Below, one piece after another: positions 41,048 to 49,786 of a stretch of 64,000 nucleotides of DNA. The position numbers were made by a program, and so were the translations under genes. Position 1 is the first letter of the stretch. Each line of letters opens with the position of its first letter. The DNA comes from BOG-908 sp963850605 (lineage in GTDB: Bacteria; Pseudomonadota; Alphaproteobacteria; Acetobacterales; Acetobacteraceae). The stretch is from assembly GCA_963850605.1 (NCBI GenBank), contig CAWKLX010000003.1, positions 372,001 through 436,000 of the forward strand, given 5' to 3'. The notes beneath the pieces were generated by a model. That model searched no databases and had not been told where the DNA came from. It saw only the letters and a program-made list of their open reading frames with translations.

Positions 41048-41997
41048 GCGGTTCGGTCCTCGGTCGTCGGTCATCGGTCGTTCGTGGGGGATTGACCGGG
41101 GCCGGCGAGGATCGTTGGCAGGATTGGCTGATCCTGCTCAAGCCTCGCGTGGTGTCGCTCGTGGTGTTCACCGGGTGGATTGGGCTGTTTCTGGCGCCCG
41201 GCCACCTGAACCCAGTGCTGGCGTTTACCGCCATTTTGTGCATCGCGGTCGCGGCGGGTGCGGCGGGCGCGCTCAACATGTGGTATGAGCGTGATCTCGA
41301 CGCGCGCATGCACCGGACGCGCGGCCGCCCCATCCCGGCCGGCCGTATCGAGCCAGGCGCGGCGCTGGCGTTCGGCGTTACCTTGGCCGTGGCCTCCGTG
41401 CTGGTGATGTGGCTGGCCACGAACCTGTGCGCGGCCACCGTGCTGGCGCTCTCGATCGCTTTCTACGTGTTTGTCTACACGATCTGGCTGAAGCGCCGCA
41501 CGCCGCAGAACATCGTCATCGGCGGGGCGGCGGGCGCCTTCCCTCCGCTGATCGGCTGGGCCGCGGTCACGGGCAGCGTTGATGTATTGCCTCTCTTGCT
41601 GTTCGGCATCGTGTTCTTCTGGACCCCGCCGCATTTCTGGTCGCTGTCGCTATACGCGTGTCAGGATTACGGCCGCGCCGGCGTGCCCATGCTCCCGGTC
41701 GTGAGCGGTCCGCGCGAAACGAGGCGGCAGATTTTCGCCTACACGATCGTGCTCAGCATCGTCTCCGTGCTGCCCTGGGCGCTTGGCTATACGGGTCGGC
41801 TCTACGGGGTTGCCGCCGCTCTGCTGGGGTTCGGGTTTTTGGTTTGCTCGTGGCGGGTGCTGCGCGACCAGGACGATGCTTCCGGCCATAGCGCCGCAAA
41901 CGATCGGCCGGCCCGGCTGAATTTCCGCTACTCGCTCGCCTACCTCGCCGCCGTGTTCGTGGCCATCGCCGCCGACCATGTGGTCAGCATCCTGTGA
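41044..41997 (+). CDS. ctaB: Protoheme IX farnesyltransferase
   Basis: A 317-residue membrane prenyltransferase making heme O for the oxidase. Motif LNMWYERDLDARMHRTRGRP (the NxxxDxxxD-type site), YTIWLKRRTPQNIVIGGAAG and WTPPHFWSLSLYACQDYGRA are intact. The first about 15 codons (SGSVLGRRSSVVRG) are read from a GACCGA-type repeat, so the native start may be the TTG at 41092. GTGA overlap with ctaD supports the longer form. Confidence 0.94.
   Translation: MSGSVLGRRSSVVRGGLTGAGEDRWQDWLILLKPRVVSLVVFTGWIGLFLAPGHLNPVLAFTAILCIAVAAGAAGALNMWYERDLDARMHRTRGRPIPAGRIEPGAALAFGVTLAVASVLVMWLATNLCAATVLALSIAFYVFVYTIWLKRRTPQNIVIGGAAGAFPPLIGWAAVTGSVDVLPLLLFGIVFFWTPPHFWSLSLYACQDYGRAGVPMLPVVSGPRETRRQIFAYTIVLSIVSVLPWALGYTGRLYGVAAALLGFGFLVCSWRVLRDQDDASGHSAANDRPARLNFRYSLAYLAAVFVAIAADHVVSIL
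41053..41082. repeat. Short GACCGA-type repeat, site C, inside ctaB
   Basis: Five imperfect CGGTC(G/A/C)T words on the plus strand form the reverse complement of the 22.2 and 37.8 kb sites. It occupies codons 4-13 of ctaB. Confidence 0.5.
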
Positions 41998-42149
41998 GCG
42001 AGTCGTTCCCGCCACGGCCGAGCCCGATCGAGGCGGCCGAGATCATCAAGCGCCGGCGTGGCCGCAACGTGGCACTCGGCCTCGTGCTGGGCGCGGTGGC
42101 CGCGCTGTTCTTCGCGATCACGGTCGTGAAGCTCGGCCATTTCGGCTAG
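41994..42149 (+). CDS. Small oxidase-operon membrane protein (CoxF-like)
   Basis: A 51-residue protein from a GTG overlapping the ctaB stop: SPIEAAEIIKRRRGRNVALG followed by one helix (LVLGAVAALFFAITVVKLG). Alphaproteobacterial oxidase operons carry a similar small anchor protein between ctaB and ctaG. Here ctaG does not follow. Position and the RRGRN-helix pattern support the call. Confidence 0.72.
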   Translation: MSESFPPRPSPIEAAEIIKRRRGRNVALGLVLGAVAALFFAITVVKLGHFG

Positions 42150-42222
42150 GCGCTGCGCGAGAAAATCCGCTAAGCCTTCGCTCAGGCGCTGAAGCGCTCC
42201 CAAGATTTGACGGATACCGACG

Positions 42223-43086
42223 ATGGACACGGTTACCCACGACACCCTGGCGACCCATCCGGCGCCCCTATCCTCGGGCATGAAGCAGCCGTACCACCTG
42301 GTCGATCCCAGCCCATGGCCCATCGTGGGCGCGTTCGGCGGTGGGCTGCTGCTGACAGGAATCGTGTTCGCCGCCCATTACAACAACTACCTGGTCCTGG
42401 CTGCGGGCGGCGCGCTCGTCGTGCTGACGATGGTCATGTGGTGGCGCGACGTCCTGCGGGAGAGCAGCACGCCCGGCCTGCACTCGCCCGTCGTCCGCCT
42501 CGGCCTGCGCTACGGCATGACGCTGTTCATCGCCTCGGAAGTCATGTTCTTCGTCGGCTTCTTCTGGGCGTTCTTCCACTTCTTCCTCTACCCAGAGCAC
42601 GTGCTGGATGTCGCCAACCCGACCTGGCCGCCACCGGGCATCCACACTTTCGACGCGTTCCGAATCCCGCTGCTGAACACGATGATCCTGCTGCTGTCCG
42701 GCTGTACCGTCACCTGGGCGCATCACAGCCTGATCGAGAACAACCGCCGCGCGCTGCTGAGGGGGCTGGGGATCACGATCATCCTCGGGCTGAGTTTTTC
42801 GTGCTTTCAGGCGATCGAGTATTCCGAAGCGCCGTTCCACTTCGCGGGTGGCGGCATCTATCCGTCGGTATTCTTCCTGGCGACCGGCTTTCATGGCTTT
42901 CACGTGCTGATCGGTACCACCTTCCTGGGCATCTGCTGGCTGCGCGCCAAGGCGGGCGGGTTCACCCCCACCCAGCATTTCGGGTTCGAGGCGGCGGCCT
43001 GGTACTGGCATTTCGTCGATGTCGTCTGGCTGTTCCTGTTCATGTTCGTCTATGTGATCGGTGCCGGGGTGCCGGCCGTCGAGTAG
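42223..43086 (+). CDS. ctaE: Cytochrome c oxidase subunit III
   Basis: A 287-residue seven-helix subunit. Family marks: YHLVDPSPWPIVGAFGG, LRYGMTLFIASEVMFFVGFF, WPPPGIHTFDAFRIPLLNT, GFHVLIGTTFLGICWLRA, and the C-terminal WYWHFVDVVWLFLFMFVY. A 73-base gap precedes it, where ctaG would normally lie. Confidence 0.96.
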   Translation: MDTVTHDTLATHPAPLSSGMKQPYHLVDPSPWPIVGAFGGGLLLTGIVFAAHYNNYLVLAAGGALVVLTMVMWWRDVLRESSTPGLHSPVVRLGLRYGMTLFIASEVMFFVGFFWAFFHFFLYPEHVLDVANPTWPPPGIHTFDAFRIPLLNTMILLLSGCTVTWAHHSLIENNRRALLRGLGITIILGLSFSCFQAIEYSEAPFHFAGGGIYPSVFFLATGFHGFHVLIGTTFLGICWLRAKAGGFTPTQHFGFEAAAWYWHFVDVVWLFLFMFVYVIGAGVPAVE

Positions 43087-43090
43087 GTCT

Positions 43091-43462
43091 TTGGCGGAGT
43101 CCTGGACCGGGCCGGAGCCGAGCGTCGCACAGGCGGCACTCGCATGCCGCTGCCCACGCTGCGGCCGGGGTCCGTTGTTTTCCGGCCTTCTGGCCATCCG
43201 CCCGAATTGTGGCGTCTGCGGCCTCGATTTCTCCGGTGCCGATACGGGTGACGGCTTCGCCGTGCCTATCTTGATCGTGTTGGGCGCCATCGTGGTCGGC
43301 GCCGCCTTCTGGGTGGACAGGCGATTTTCACCACCCTTATGGGTGCATGCGCTTATCTGGCCGCCAGTCACGGCGGTGCTGGCGATTGCCATGACGCGCT
43401 ACATCAAGAGTTTTTTGGCGGTGCAGCAGTATCACACGCGCCGTGACGAGATGGGTGCCTAG
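43091..43462 (+). CDS. DUF983-family membrane protein
   Basis: A 123-residue protein with two CXXC knuckles (CRCPRCGRGPLFSG and PNCGVCGLDFSGADTGDG) and two membrane helices. DUF983 genes are regular members of cytochrome oxidase operons. The start is a TTG four bases after the ctaE stop; no ATG fits. A role in oxidase assembly is likely by context but unproven. Confidence 0.85.
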   Translation: MAESWTGPEPSVAQAALACRCPRCGRGPLFSGLLAIRPNCGVCGLDFSGADTGDGFAVPILIVLGAIVVGAAFWVDRRFSPPLWVHALIWPPVTAVLAIAMTRYIKSFLAVQQYHTRRDEMGA

Positions 43463-43478
43463 CGTGACGGAGGCGCGC

Positions 43479-44153
43479 ATGGCCGTGCGGCCCCCGCTGC
43501 GCGGCGCCGCTGTGGCGACGGGCTTGGCTTTATTGATCCTGGTCGCACTTGGCGTGTGGCAGTTGCGCCGCCTGGCCTGGAAGACGGCGCTGCTCGACGA
43601 GATCGCCGCGGCGGAACGCGCCCCGCCAGTGCCGTTGACCGACAGGACGCCGAAGCTGTTCACACGCGTTCACGTGACGGGTGTCTGGGAGTCGAAGCGG
43701 GCATTGTACGGTGCCGAGGTGCGAGGCCTGCGCCTGGGCGCGCAGGCGATCCAGTTGCTCGACCGTCCTGGCCAGGTGCCAATCGCGGTCGTTCTGGGCT
43801 GGGTGCCCACGGACGCGACAGCACCGCCACCGGCCAGTGGCGCGGCCGATGTAACCGGATACGTGCGCGTGCCGGAAACACCAGGCTGGCTGTCGGCCGC
43901 CGACGATGCGGAGGGCCGGCATTTCTATACGCTGAACCCGGCCGCCATCGGTGCGACACTCGGCGCGTCCAATGTTGCCCCCTTCACCCTGGTTGCGCTG
44001 GCACCAGAGGAATCGGCCGGCAGTGGCCCGCAGCCCGCCACGGCCCTGCCGCGTCCAACCAACAACCACTTGCAATACGCGCTCACCTGGTTTGGCCTGG
44101 CAGGCGCGCTGGTGGCCGTGTTTGCGAGCTGGGCGTTCCGGCGACGCGGGTGA
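43479..44153 (+). CDS. SURF1-family oxidase assembly factor
   Basis: A 224-residue protein with one N-terminal helix (ATGLALLILVALGVWQLRRL), the SURF1 core VHVTGVWESKRALYGAEVRG, VLGWVPTDATAPPP, and a C-terminal helix after RPTNNHLQYALTWFGLAGAL. SURF1 supplies heme a to subunit I. The start was set at ATG 43479 with GGAGG five bases upstream; earlier GTG codons are possible. Confidence 0.92.
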   Translation: MAVRPPLRGAAVATGLALLILVALGVWQLRRLAWKTALLDEIAAAERAPPVPLTDRTPKLFTRVHVTGVWESKRALYGAEVRGLRLGAQAIQLLDRPGQVPIAVVLGWVPTDATAPPPASGAADVTGYVRVPETPGWLSAADDAEGRHFYTLNPAAIGATLGASNVAPFTLVALAPEESAGSGPQPATALPRPTNNHLQYALTWFGLAGALVAVFASWAFRRRG

Positions 44154-44154
44154 A

Positions 44155-44361
44155 TTACGCCTGCTTTTCCACCGGCTTGTCTATTTCACAACGGAACGAA
44201 GTCAGTTGGTAGGCTGGATGCTCCCGAAGGTAGCTGGCGGCAACAGGTTGCGCACTGACCATGCAGGCCATGGGCGTGAGCGGAAATTCGCTCATCGGCC
44301 GGCGCTCGACACAGGATTTGGCATCGGCCATCAGGCAATACACAAGTACGAGCTGAACCAC
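44155..44361 (-). CDS. Small conserved 68-residue protein, paralogue B
   Basis: The product reads VVQLVLVYCLMADAKSCVER and ends LREHPAYQLTSFRCEIDKPV then EKQA. It is colinear with the 29.4 kb protein, sharing LVYCL, three aligned cysteines, AQP, EHP.Y and RCE.D. The GTG start is favoured over the ATG two codons earlier because AGGAG then sits seven bases away and the two paralogues become equal in length. Function unknown. Confidence 0.72.
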   Translation of the reverse strand: MVQLVLVYCLMADAKSCVERRPMSEFPLTPMACMVSAQPVAASYLREHPAYQLTSFRCEIDKPVEKQA

Positions 44362-44495
44362 GGGCATTCTCCTGTCAGGGGTTGAACTCCATCGAACCTG
44401 GCCGCTTCCTTTATCGCACCGCAGCATGATCGCCCCGATCTGGGCAAGAGTTTCATGACCAGGCGCGCCGTTTTCGTGATCGCGGGAGCAGTCTG

Positions 44496-45818
44496 ATGCA
44501 GAAACGTTACGACATGATCATTCGCGGCGGTGTCTGCGTGCTGCCTTGGGCTGTGACGGCCGCCGACATCGGCGTGTCGGATGGTCGCATTCTGACGCTG
44601 GAAGCTGCGTCCACCGACACGGCCGAAATAGTGTTCGACGCGGCCGGCCTGCACGTGCTGCCGGGACTGATCGATCCACATGTGCATCTGCGTGATCCGG
44701 GCGATGCCTCGGTCGAGAGCATTCCCACCGGCACGCGCGCGGCCGTGCTGGGCGGATTTGCGACCGTGTTCGACATGCCCAACACCGCCCCGCCGGTCAC
44801 GGATGCGGCCACGTTAGCCTGGAAACAGGATTACGTGGGAACGCACAGTTTTTGCGATTTCGGCATCTATGTCGGCGCCACGCGCGCCAACACGGCCGAA
44901 CTGGCGAGCCTGGAGCGCGGGCAGGGTGTGTGCGCTATCAAAGTTTTCGCCGGCAGCTCCACCGGCGACCTGATGATCGAGGACGATACGGGCATCCAAG
45001 CCGTCATGCGGTCCGGCACCCGCCGGATCGCCTACCATTCCGAGGACGAGTACCGGCTTCAGGCCCGCCGACCCATGTTCAAGCACGGCGATCCGTATGA
45101 GAAACACATGGAGTGGCGTGACCCGGAATGTGCCTTCCTGGGCACGCGCCGCATCATTGCCCTGGCGCGCACGACCGGGCGGCCGGCGCACATCGTGCAC
45201 GTCTCGACGGCGGAGGAATACGGCTATCTCCGCTCCTGCCGCGACGTGGCCACCGCCGAAGTGCTGGTCAACCACCTCACGCAGGTCGGTCCGGAGTGTT
45301 ACGAGCGGCTTGGTGCCTACGCGGTGATGAACCCGCCGATCCGCGACCTACGCCATGTCGAGGCCGCCTGGGCGGCAGTGCGGGATGGACTGATCGACAC
45401 GATCGGGTCGGATCACGCGCCGCATAGCCGCGCGGCGAAGGCGCGGCCCTGGCCGGACACGGCGGCCGGGCTGACCGGCGTGCAGACCGCGGTGCCGATC
45501 ATGCTGGACCATGTGGCCGCGGGCCGGCTGAGCCTGGCGCGCATGGTCGATTTGATGGCGGCCGGCCCGGCGCGCGTGTATGGCGCCGTGGCCAAGGGGC
45601 GTATCGCAGCCGGGTTCGATGCGGATTTAACCATCGTCGATCTGGGTGCCCGGCGGACGATCGAGAATGCGCAGATGGCCACCCCCGCTGGCTGGACACC
45701 GTTCGACGGGATGCGCGTGACCGGCTGGCCGATAGCCACCATCGTGCGCGGGCGCATCGTCATGCGCGATGCTGAAGTGCTGGGTCCGCCAACCGGCGCC
45801 TTGGTGTCTTTCTCTTAA
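44496..45818 (+). CDS. pyrC: Dihydroorotase (class I amidohydrolase)
   Basis: A 440-residue amidohydrolase closing the dihydroorotate ring in pyrimidine synthesis. Metal sites: GLIDPHVHLRDPG, the candidate carboxylated Lys in AIKVFAGSSTG, IAYHSEDEYRL, HIVHVSTAEEYG and IGSDHAPHSRAAKARPWPD. The C-terminus ends in the usual beta-sandwich (TIVRGRIVMRDAEVLG). It could be a paralogue since alphaproteobacteria often have two; the pyrB partner is not adjacent. Confidence 0.9.
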   Translation: MQKRYDMIIRGGVCVLPWAVTAADIGVSDGRILTLEAASTDTAEIVFDAAGLHVLPGLIDPHVHLRDPGDASVESIPTGTRAAVLGGFATVFDMPNTAPPVTDAATLAWKQDYVGTHSFCDFGIYVGATRANTAELASLERGQGVCAIKVFAGSSTGDLMIEDDTGIQAVMRSGTRRIAYHSEDEYRLQARRPMFKHGDPYEKHMEWRDPECAFLGTRRIIALARTTGRPAHIVHVSTAEEYGYLRSCRDVATAEVLVNHLTQVGPECYERLGAYAVMNPPIRDLRHVEAAWAAVRDGLIDTIGSDHAPHSRAAKARPWPDTAAGLTGVQTAVPIMLDHVAAGRLSLARMVDLMAAGPARVYGAVAKGRIAAGFDADLTIVDLGARRTIENAQMATPAGWTPFDGMRVTGWPIATIVRGRIVMRDAEVLGPPTGALVSFS

Positions 45819-45821
45819 TAC

Positions 45822-45895
45822 GCAGAAGTCTTTTGCTTCTTGTCTTCAGAAAAGACGAATTTCTTTCTTGAAAGAAAGAAGCAAAGAACTTTCGC
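45822..45895. repeat. Dispersed palindromic repeat, two units head to head
   Basis: Same layout as the 34.0 kb element: GCAGAAGTCTTTTG and CAAAGAACTTTCGC at the ends, with one imperfect hairpin (45836-45857) and one good hairpin (arms TTTCTTTC and GAAAGAAA) between. It follows the dihydroorotase stop by a few bases and precedes the AI-2E-type gene. Confidence 0.8.
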
Positions 45896-45932
45896 TCAGT
45901 GCGTTGCGTCTAAACAGGATGGATCCACGCCT

Positions 45933-47075
45933 ATGACGACCAGTCCGATGGCGCATGATGGTGGCACGCGCGGGCAGCACGTGGCGTTCGGAGTCTTGGC
46001 GGCTCTGCTGGTCGCCGTGGGCCTCTACACGCTGTGGAATTTCCTCAGCGCGCTTGCCTGGGCCGGCATCTTCGCCATTGCCCTTTGGCCGCTCTACCGC
46101 CGCACCACGCGCCGCTTCGGGGATGGGCGCAGCGTGCTGTGGCCCACCGTCTTCACTCTGGCGGTGGCGCTGGTGTTCATCGTGCCGCTTGTTCTGGTGG
46201 GTCTGCAATTGGCGCGCGAGGCTCATCAGGCGGCCGACTGGGCGCGCCTGGCCCAGGCGGAGGGCGTGCCCGTGCCGGACATCGTGCATCACCTGCCAGC
46301 CGGGCGTACGCAAGTCGAGGCCTGGTGGCAGCACAATCTGGCCGAGCCCGGCGCCGCGCGCGGGCTGCTCGAGCGCACAACCCAGGGGCGGGTAGAGAGC
46401 ACCAGCCGCATGATCGCGGCCCAGGTCGCGCGCCGTGCCACCCTTTTCGTCTTCACGTTACTGACGCTGTTCTTCCTGTTCCGGGAGGGTCACGGGCTGA
46501 CACAGCAACTTCGCCTGGCCGCCGCCCGCGCGTTCGGCCCAGGTGGCGAGCGGGTCGGGCTGCAGATCATTGCGTCCGTTCATGGGACGGTGAGCGGCCT
46601 GGTGCTGGTGGGTTTGGGAGAAGGCGTGTTCCTGGGCCTCGTCTATGCACTGGCCGGCGTGCCCCATCCCACCGTGTTCGGCGCGATCACCGCTTTGGCC
46701 GCCATGATCCCGTTCGCAGCACCCGTCGTGTTCGGGCTGGCCGCCTTGCTGCTGACGGCCAAGGGATCGATCGCCTGGGCCGTGGCGGTGCTGGCCCTCG
46801 GCATGGCCACCACGTTCGTCGCCGACCATTTCATCAGGCCGGTGCTGATAGGCGGCGCCACCAAATTGCCCTTCATCTGGGTGCTGCTCGGTATCCTCGG
46901 CGGGGTGGAGACGTTCGGCTTGATCGGGTTGTTTCTAGGGCCGGCCATCATGGCCGCGCTCATTCTGTTATGGCGGGAGTGGGTGCGCGTGGGACAGCCC
47001 GCGCCCCAAGCCGGCCCTGCCGCGGGGGAGGAAACCCACTCGAAATCCCGGCGATTGTCGCCCGCACAGATCTGA
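45933..47075 (+). CDS. AI-2E family (PerM/TqsA-like) transporter
   Basis: A 380-residue membrane protein: N-terminal helix pair (VAFGVLAALLVAVGLYTLWN, WAGIFAIALWPLYRR), a large soluble loop, then GEGVFLGLVYALAGVPHPTV, and the C-terminal FIWVLLGILGGVETFGLIGL typical of the family. Members export small molecules or act as Na/H antiporters. The start (MTTSPMAHDGG) avoids the upstream repeat, which is open in frame and would add spurious residues. Confidence 0.88.
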   Translation: MTTSPMAHDGGTRGQHVAFGVLAALLVAVGLYTLWNFLSALAWAGIFAIALWPLYRRTTRRFGDGRSVLWPTVFTLAVALVFIVPLVLVGLQLAREAHQAADWARLAQAEGVPVPDIVHHLPAGRTQVEAWWQHNLAEPGAARGLLERTTQGRVESTSRMIAAQVARRATLFVFTLLTLFFLFREGHGLTQQLRLAAARAFGPGGERVGLQIIASVHGTVSGLVLVGLGEGVFLGLVYALAGVPHPTVFGAITALAAMIPFAAPVVFGLAALLLTAKGSIAWAVAVLALGMATTFVADHFIRPVLIGGATKLPFIWVLLGILGGVETFGLIGLFLGPAIMAALILLWREWVRVGQPAPQAGPAAGEETHSKSRRLSPAQI

Positions 47076-47154
47076 GGCGTGCGGCCTTGGCTTGGCATCG
47101 GACAAGCCTTCGCTTGTGCAATTCCTGCTGGAGGCTGACACACCCGACGCAAGC

Positions 47155-47176
47155 GGTTCTTTTTTGAAAAACGACC
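47155..47176. repeat. Half unit of the dispersed palindrome
   Basis: GGTTCTTTTT and AAAAACGACC form an imperfect hairpin between the convergent AI-2E and lptB genes. It may terminate one or both transcripts. Confidence 0.45.
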
Positions 47177-47236
47177 GAAACGTCGATCTGTCTTGCTGCG
47201 CGACAGGACTGGCAGGCGGTTTTCCACGCCCTTTGG

Positions 47237-48052
47237 TTACAGCGAGAACCGCTCGCCCAGATACACGCGGCGCACGTCGGCATGCGCCACCACCTCCTGC
47301 GGCACGCCTTCCATCAACACCTGGCCGTCATGCATGATGTAGGCGCGGTCGATGATCTCCAATGTTTCGCGCACATTGTGGTCGGTGATCAGCACGCCCA
47401 ACCCGCGATGTTTCAGGTGGCGCACCAGATCCCTTATCTCGCCGACCGCGATCGGATCGATGCCGGCCAGCGGCTCATCGAGGAGAATGTAGCTGGGGCG
47501 TGTGGCCAGCGCCCGCGCAATCTCCACGCGCCGGCGTTCGCCGCCCGAAAGCGCCAAGGCAGGGGTGCGGCGCAAATGGCCGATGCCAAACTCGGCCAGC
47601 AACTCGTCACAATTTTTTTCGCGCACGTCGGCGTCGGGTTCGATCACTTCGAGAGCGGCGAGGATATTCTGTTCCACGTTCAAGCCGCGAAACACGCTGG
47701 CTTCCTGCGGCAGATAGCCGATTCCCAGCCGCGCCCGGCGATACATCGGGTGAAGCGTGATGTCCGCACCGTCGAGCGTGATGCTGCCAGTATCCGGGCG
47801 CACCAGCCCTACGATCATGTAGAACGTCGTGGTCTTGCCCGCGCCGTTCGGCCCGAGCAGCCCGACCGCTTCGCCACGGCGCAACTGCAGCGACACGTTC
47901 CGCACCACCGGCCGCTTCTTGTAAGTCTTGCCCACGCCGCTGGCGATCAGCCCGCCGCTGCCTGGCACCATCCGCAACCCGTCGCGCGACTCCGGCCGCG
48001 TCTCGCCGCGCAGGCTCGATCTGGCGGCGAGCGGCGTCGTGTCGACCGTCAT
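47237..48052 (-). CDS. lptB: LPS export ATPase LptB
   Basis: A 271-residue NBD: Walker A GPNGAGKTTTFYMIVGL, Q-loop YLPQEASVFRGLNVEQN, signature ALSGGERRRVEIARAL, Walker B YILLDEPLAGIDP, H-loop LITDHNVRETL. It powers lipopolysaccharide extraction with LptFG. It has about 30 extra N-terminal residues (from MTVDTTPLAARSS) before the usual start of the domain. The ATG overlaps the lptA stop. Confidence 0.95.
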   Translation of the reverse strand: MTVDTTPLAARSSLRGETRPESRDGLRMVPGSGGLIASGVGKTYKKRPVVRNVSLQLRRGEAVGLLGPNGAGKTTTFYMIVGLVRPDTGSITLDGADITLHPMYRRARLGIGYLPQEASVFRGLNVEQNILAALEVIEPDADVREKNCDELLAEFGIGHLRRTPALALSGGERRRVEIARALATRPSYILLDEPLAGIDPIAVGEIRDLVRHLKHRGLGVLITDHNVRETLEIIDRAYIMHDGQVLMEGVPQEVVAHADVRRVYLGERFSL

Positions 48053-49050
48053 GTCTGCCCCTTCCTTGCCGGCGACGCCTTGGGCTGATTGCCCGGTGTC
48101 CCGCCACCGCCCGCGCCATTCGGCACGACAAGCCCTTGCACGCGTCCGCCCGGCGCCTGCGTCAGGGTGGCCAGGCCCGTCTTCATGTTCACGACCGCCG
48201 CCGCCCCGTTCAGCTGGTTCTCGCCGCGCGTGATATGGACATGGCCCAGCACCCGCGCCAGCCCGGTGTCGGGCAGGTAGACCCCCCGGTCGCCGGTCAC
48301 GATGTCGGTCTGCGTGCGCACCTGCACGTGGCCATACGCCTCCACGCGCTGCAGCTTGCCACCGGCGATCGGGTCGGCGTTCTGGGGTGCTGCCGGTGCT
48401 GGCTTGCCGCCCGATCGCGTGGGCTGGTTCGGCACCGTATAGCCCACCAGGGTGTCGGCGGTGATGCGCCGCCCGTCCGTGCTGGTCGCCGAAGCATCGC
48501 CCCGCGCGACCGCGATGTGCCGCGCCGACCAATACTCCATCGAGTTGCGGGCGGTCAGCAGATCCTGCGGCGTCGTCAGGCGCAGCCGGCCGCCGGTGAG
48601 CACCAGCACCGCCTGGTCGATGTCATAGACGGCCTGGTCGCCCCAGGCCTGGTCGGTCTGGGTGAAGATGTGGACTTTGCCGAACGCATTCAGCCGATAG
48701 ATCTCGTTGTTCCCGGTGTCGCCAGCGGCTGCTGGCGGCGGGCTGCCAGCCGGTGAAGAACTGGACGGCGCAGCGGCGGCCGGCGCGGGAGCGGCGGGAG
48801 AGGCGCCCGGCGCGCTGGCTTTCTTGCGGTAATGCGCCACCAGCCGGTCGGCCGTCACGGTCGCGTTGCCGCGGACCGCGCGGGCATCCTCGTGCGCGGT
48901 CACCGTCTGCGCGCCCTGGTCCCAGTCGATGCCGCCAGCCGCCGTGACCGTGACCGGTCCGCCATGCGACAGGTCGATTGCCTGGGCCTGGGCCATGTGC
49001 GGTGCGGAAAACCCGACCAGAACCAACAGGCTGCGGCTAGTGCGACCCAT
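48049..49050 (-). CDS. lptA: LPS transport periplasmic protein LptA
   Basis: A 333-residue exported protein: signal peptide to MAQA, then beta-jellyroll OstA repeats (VTVTAAGGIDWDQGAQTVTA, NATVTADRLVAHYRKK, VHIFTQTDQAWGDQAVYD, DIVTGDRGVYLPDTGLARVL). Ala/Pro-rich linkers (around residues 80-110 and 220-235) and a proline-glycine-rich tail make it about twice the length of E. coli LptA. Gene order lptC-lptA-lptB and overlaps support the call. Confidence 0.92.
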   Translation of the reverse strand: MGRTSRSLLVLVGFSAPHMAQAQAIDLSHGGPVTVTAAGGIDWDQGAQTVTAHEDARAVRGNATVTADRLVAHYRKKASAPGASPAAPAPAAAAPSSSSPAGSPPPAAAGDTGNNEIYRLNAFGKVHIFTQTDQAWGDQAVYDIDQAVLVLTGGRLRLTTPQDLLTARNSMEYWSARHIAVARGDASATSTDGRRITADTLVGYTVPNQPTRSGGKPAPAAPQNADPIAGGKLQRVEAYGHVQVRTQTDIVTGDRGVYLPDTGLARVLGHVHITRGENQLNGAAAVVNMKTGLATLTQAPGGRVQGLVVPNGAGGGGTPGNQPKASPARKGQT

Positions 49051-49684
49051 TCAGCACCAGCTTGGCCGGCCCGTGGAACTGCACCACGCCGCCTTTGTCC
49101 ACCAGCGTGAAACCTTGCGCATCCAGCGTGCCGAACGGTCCTTCCGCATGGGTGAACGCATCGCTGGTCGCCGCCCCTTGCTTGAGGTTCATGGTGGCCA
49201 CCGAGGAGGTCATGGTCGTGCCATCCTGGCGATACAGGGTGACGGCATCCGACAGGTCCAGCTCGTTGGTGTGCTGCAGAAAGTCGCCGTGCCGGGCCCG
49301 CACCAGCAGCCAAGTGCCGTTCTGCAGCGTCACATCCCCGACAGGAGCCGCCAACTTGATCCGGTTTGGCCCATCGCGATCTGCGGTGTCGGCCGACACG
49401 GTGTAGGGCCGGTTCTGGCCATCCAGGCCATGATAGCGCGGACGCATCATCTGCCCGTTCGTGGTGCTGAGCGCGGTGAGCCGGCGCCAGGTCACCCGCC
49501 CATTCTCGATCGTCCGCGACAGTTCCGGCCACAGCGCGATGCTGGACAGCAGCGCCAATGCGCCCACCGGCAGCACGTATTTCGCCAGCCGGACGGCAGA
49601 ACGCCGCCTCGCGCGGCGCTGGCGGGCGGGAAAGGACAGGCCAGGCCTTTGCGTGTCCGTGACGATTGCGCCTTGGGGCGGCAT
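49037..49684 (-). CDS. lptC: LPS export protein LptC
   Basis: A 215-residue bitopic protein with a basic N-terminus (RQRRARRRSAVRLAKY), one helix (VLPVGALALLSSIALWPEL), and an LptA-like beta domain (QNRPYTVSADTADRDG, DVTLQNGTWLLVRARHGDFL, TSDAFTHAEGPFGTLDAQGF). It bridges LptBFG and LptA. It is the first gene of the lpt operon and overlaps lptA by 14 bases. Confidence 0.92.
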   Translation of the reverse strand: MPPQGAIVTDTQRPGLSFPARQRRARRRSAVRLAKYVLPVGALALLSSIALWPELSRTIENGRVTWRRLTALSTTNGQMMRPRYHGLDGQNRPYTVSADTADRDGPNRIKLAAPVGDVTLQNGTWLLVRARHGDFLQHTNELDLSDAVTLYRQDGTTMTSSVATMNLKQGAATSDAFTHAEGPFGTLDAQGFTLVDKGGVVQFHGPAKLVLNGSH

Positions 49685-49786
49685 GGCGGGCAGGGGTGTC
49701 CTTCGCAGTGTGGCCTGACAGGTATGAGTATGGCCCCCGGCGGGGTCAATCAGAGGCGTGTCACCGATTGTAGCCGGCGCGGCGCC

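Noticed and set aside
39524..41074. 516-codon minus-strand frame opposite ctaD
   Set aside because: A His/Glu/Arg-rich antisense shadow of subunit I, no recognisable motifs.
45840..45932. N-terminal extension of the AI-2E-type protein through the repeat
   Set aside because: The extension (FFLERKKQRTF and so on) is repeat-derived, is not needed for the family's fold, and a normal ATG follows at 45933.
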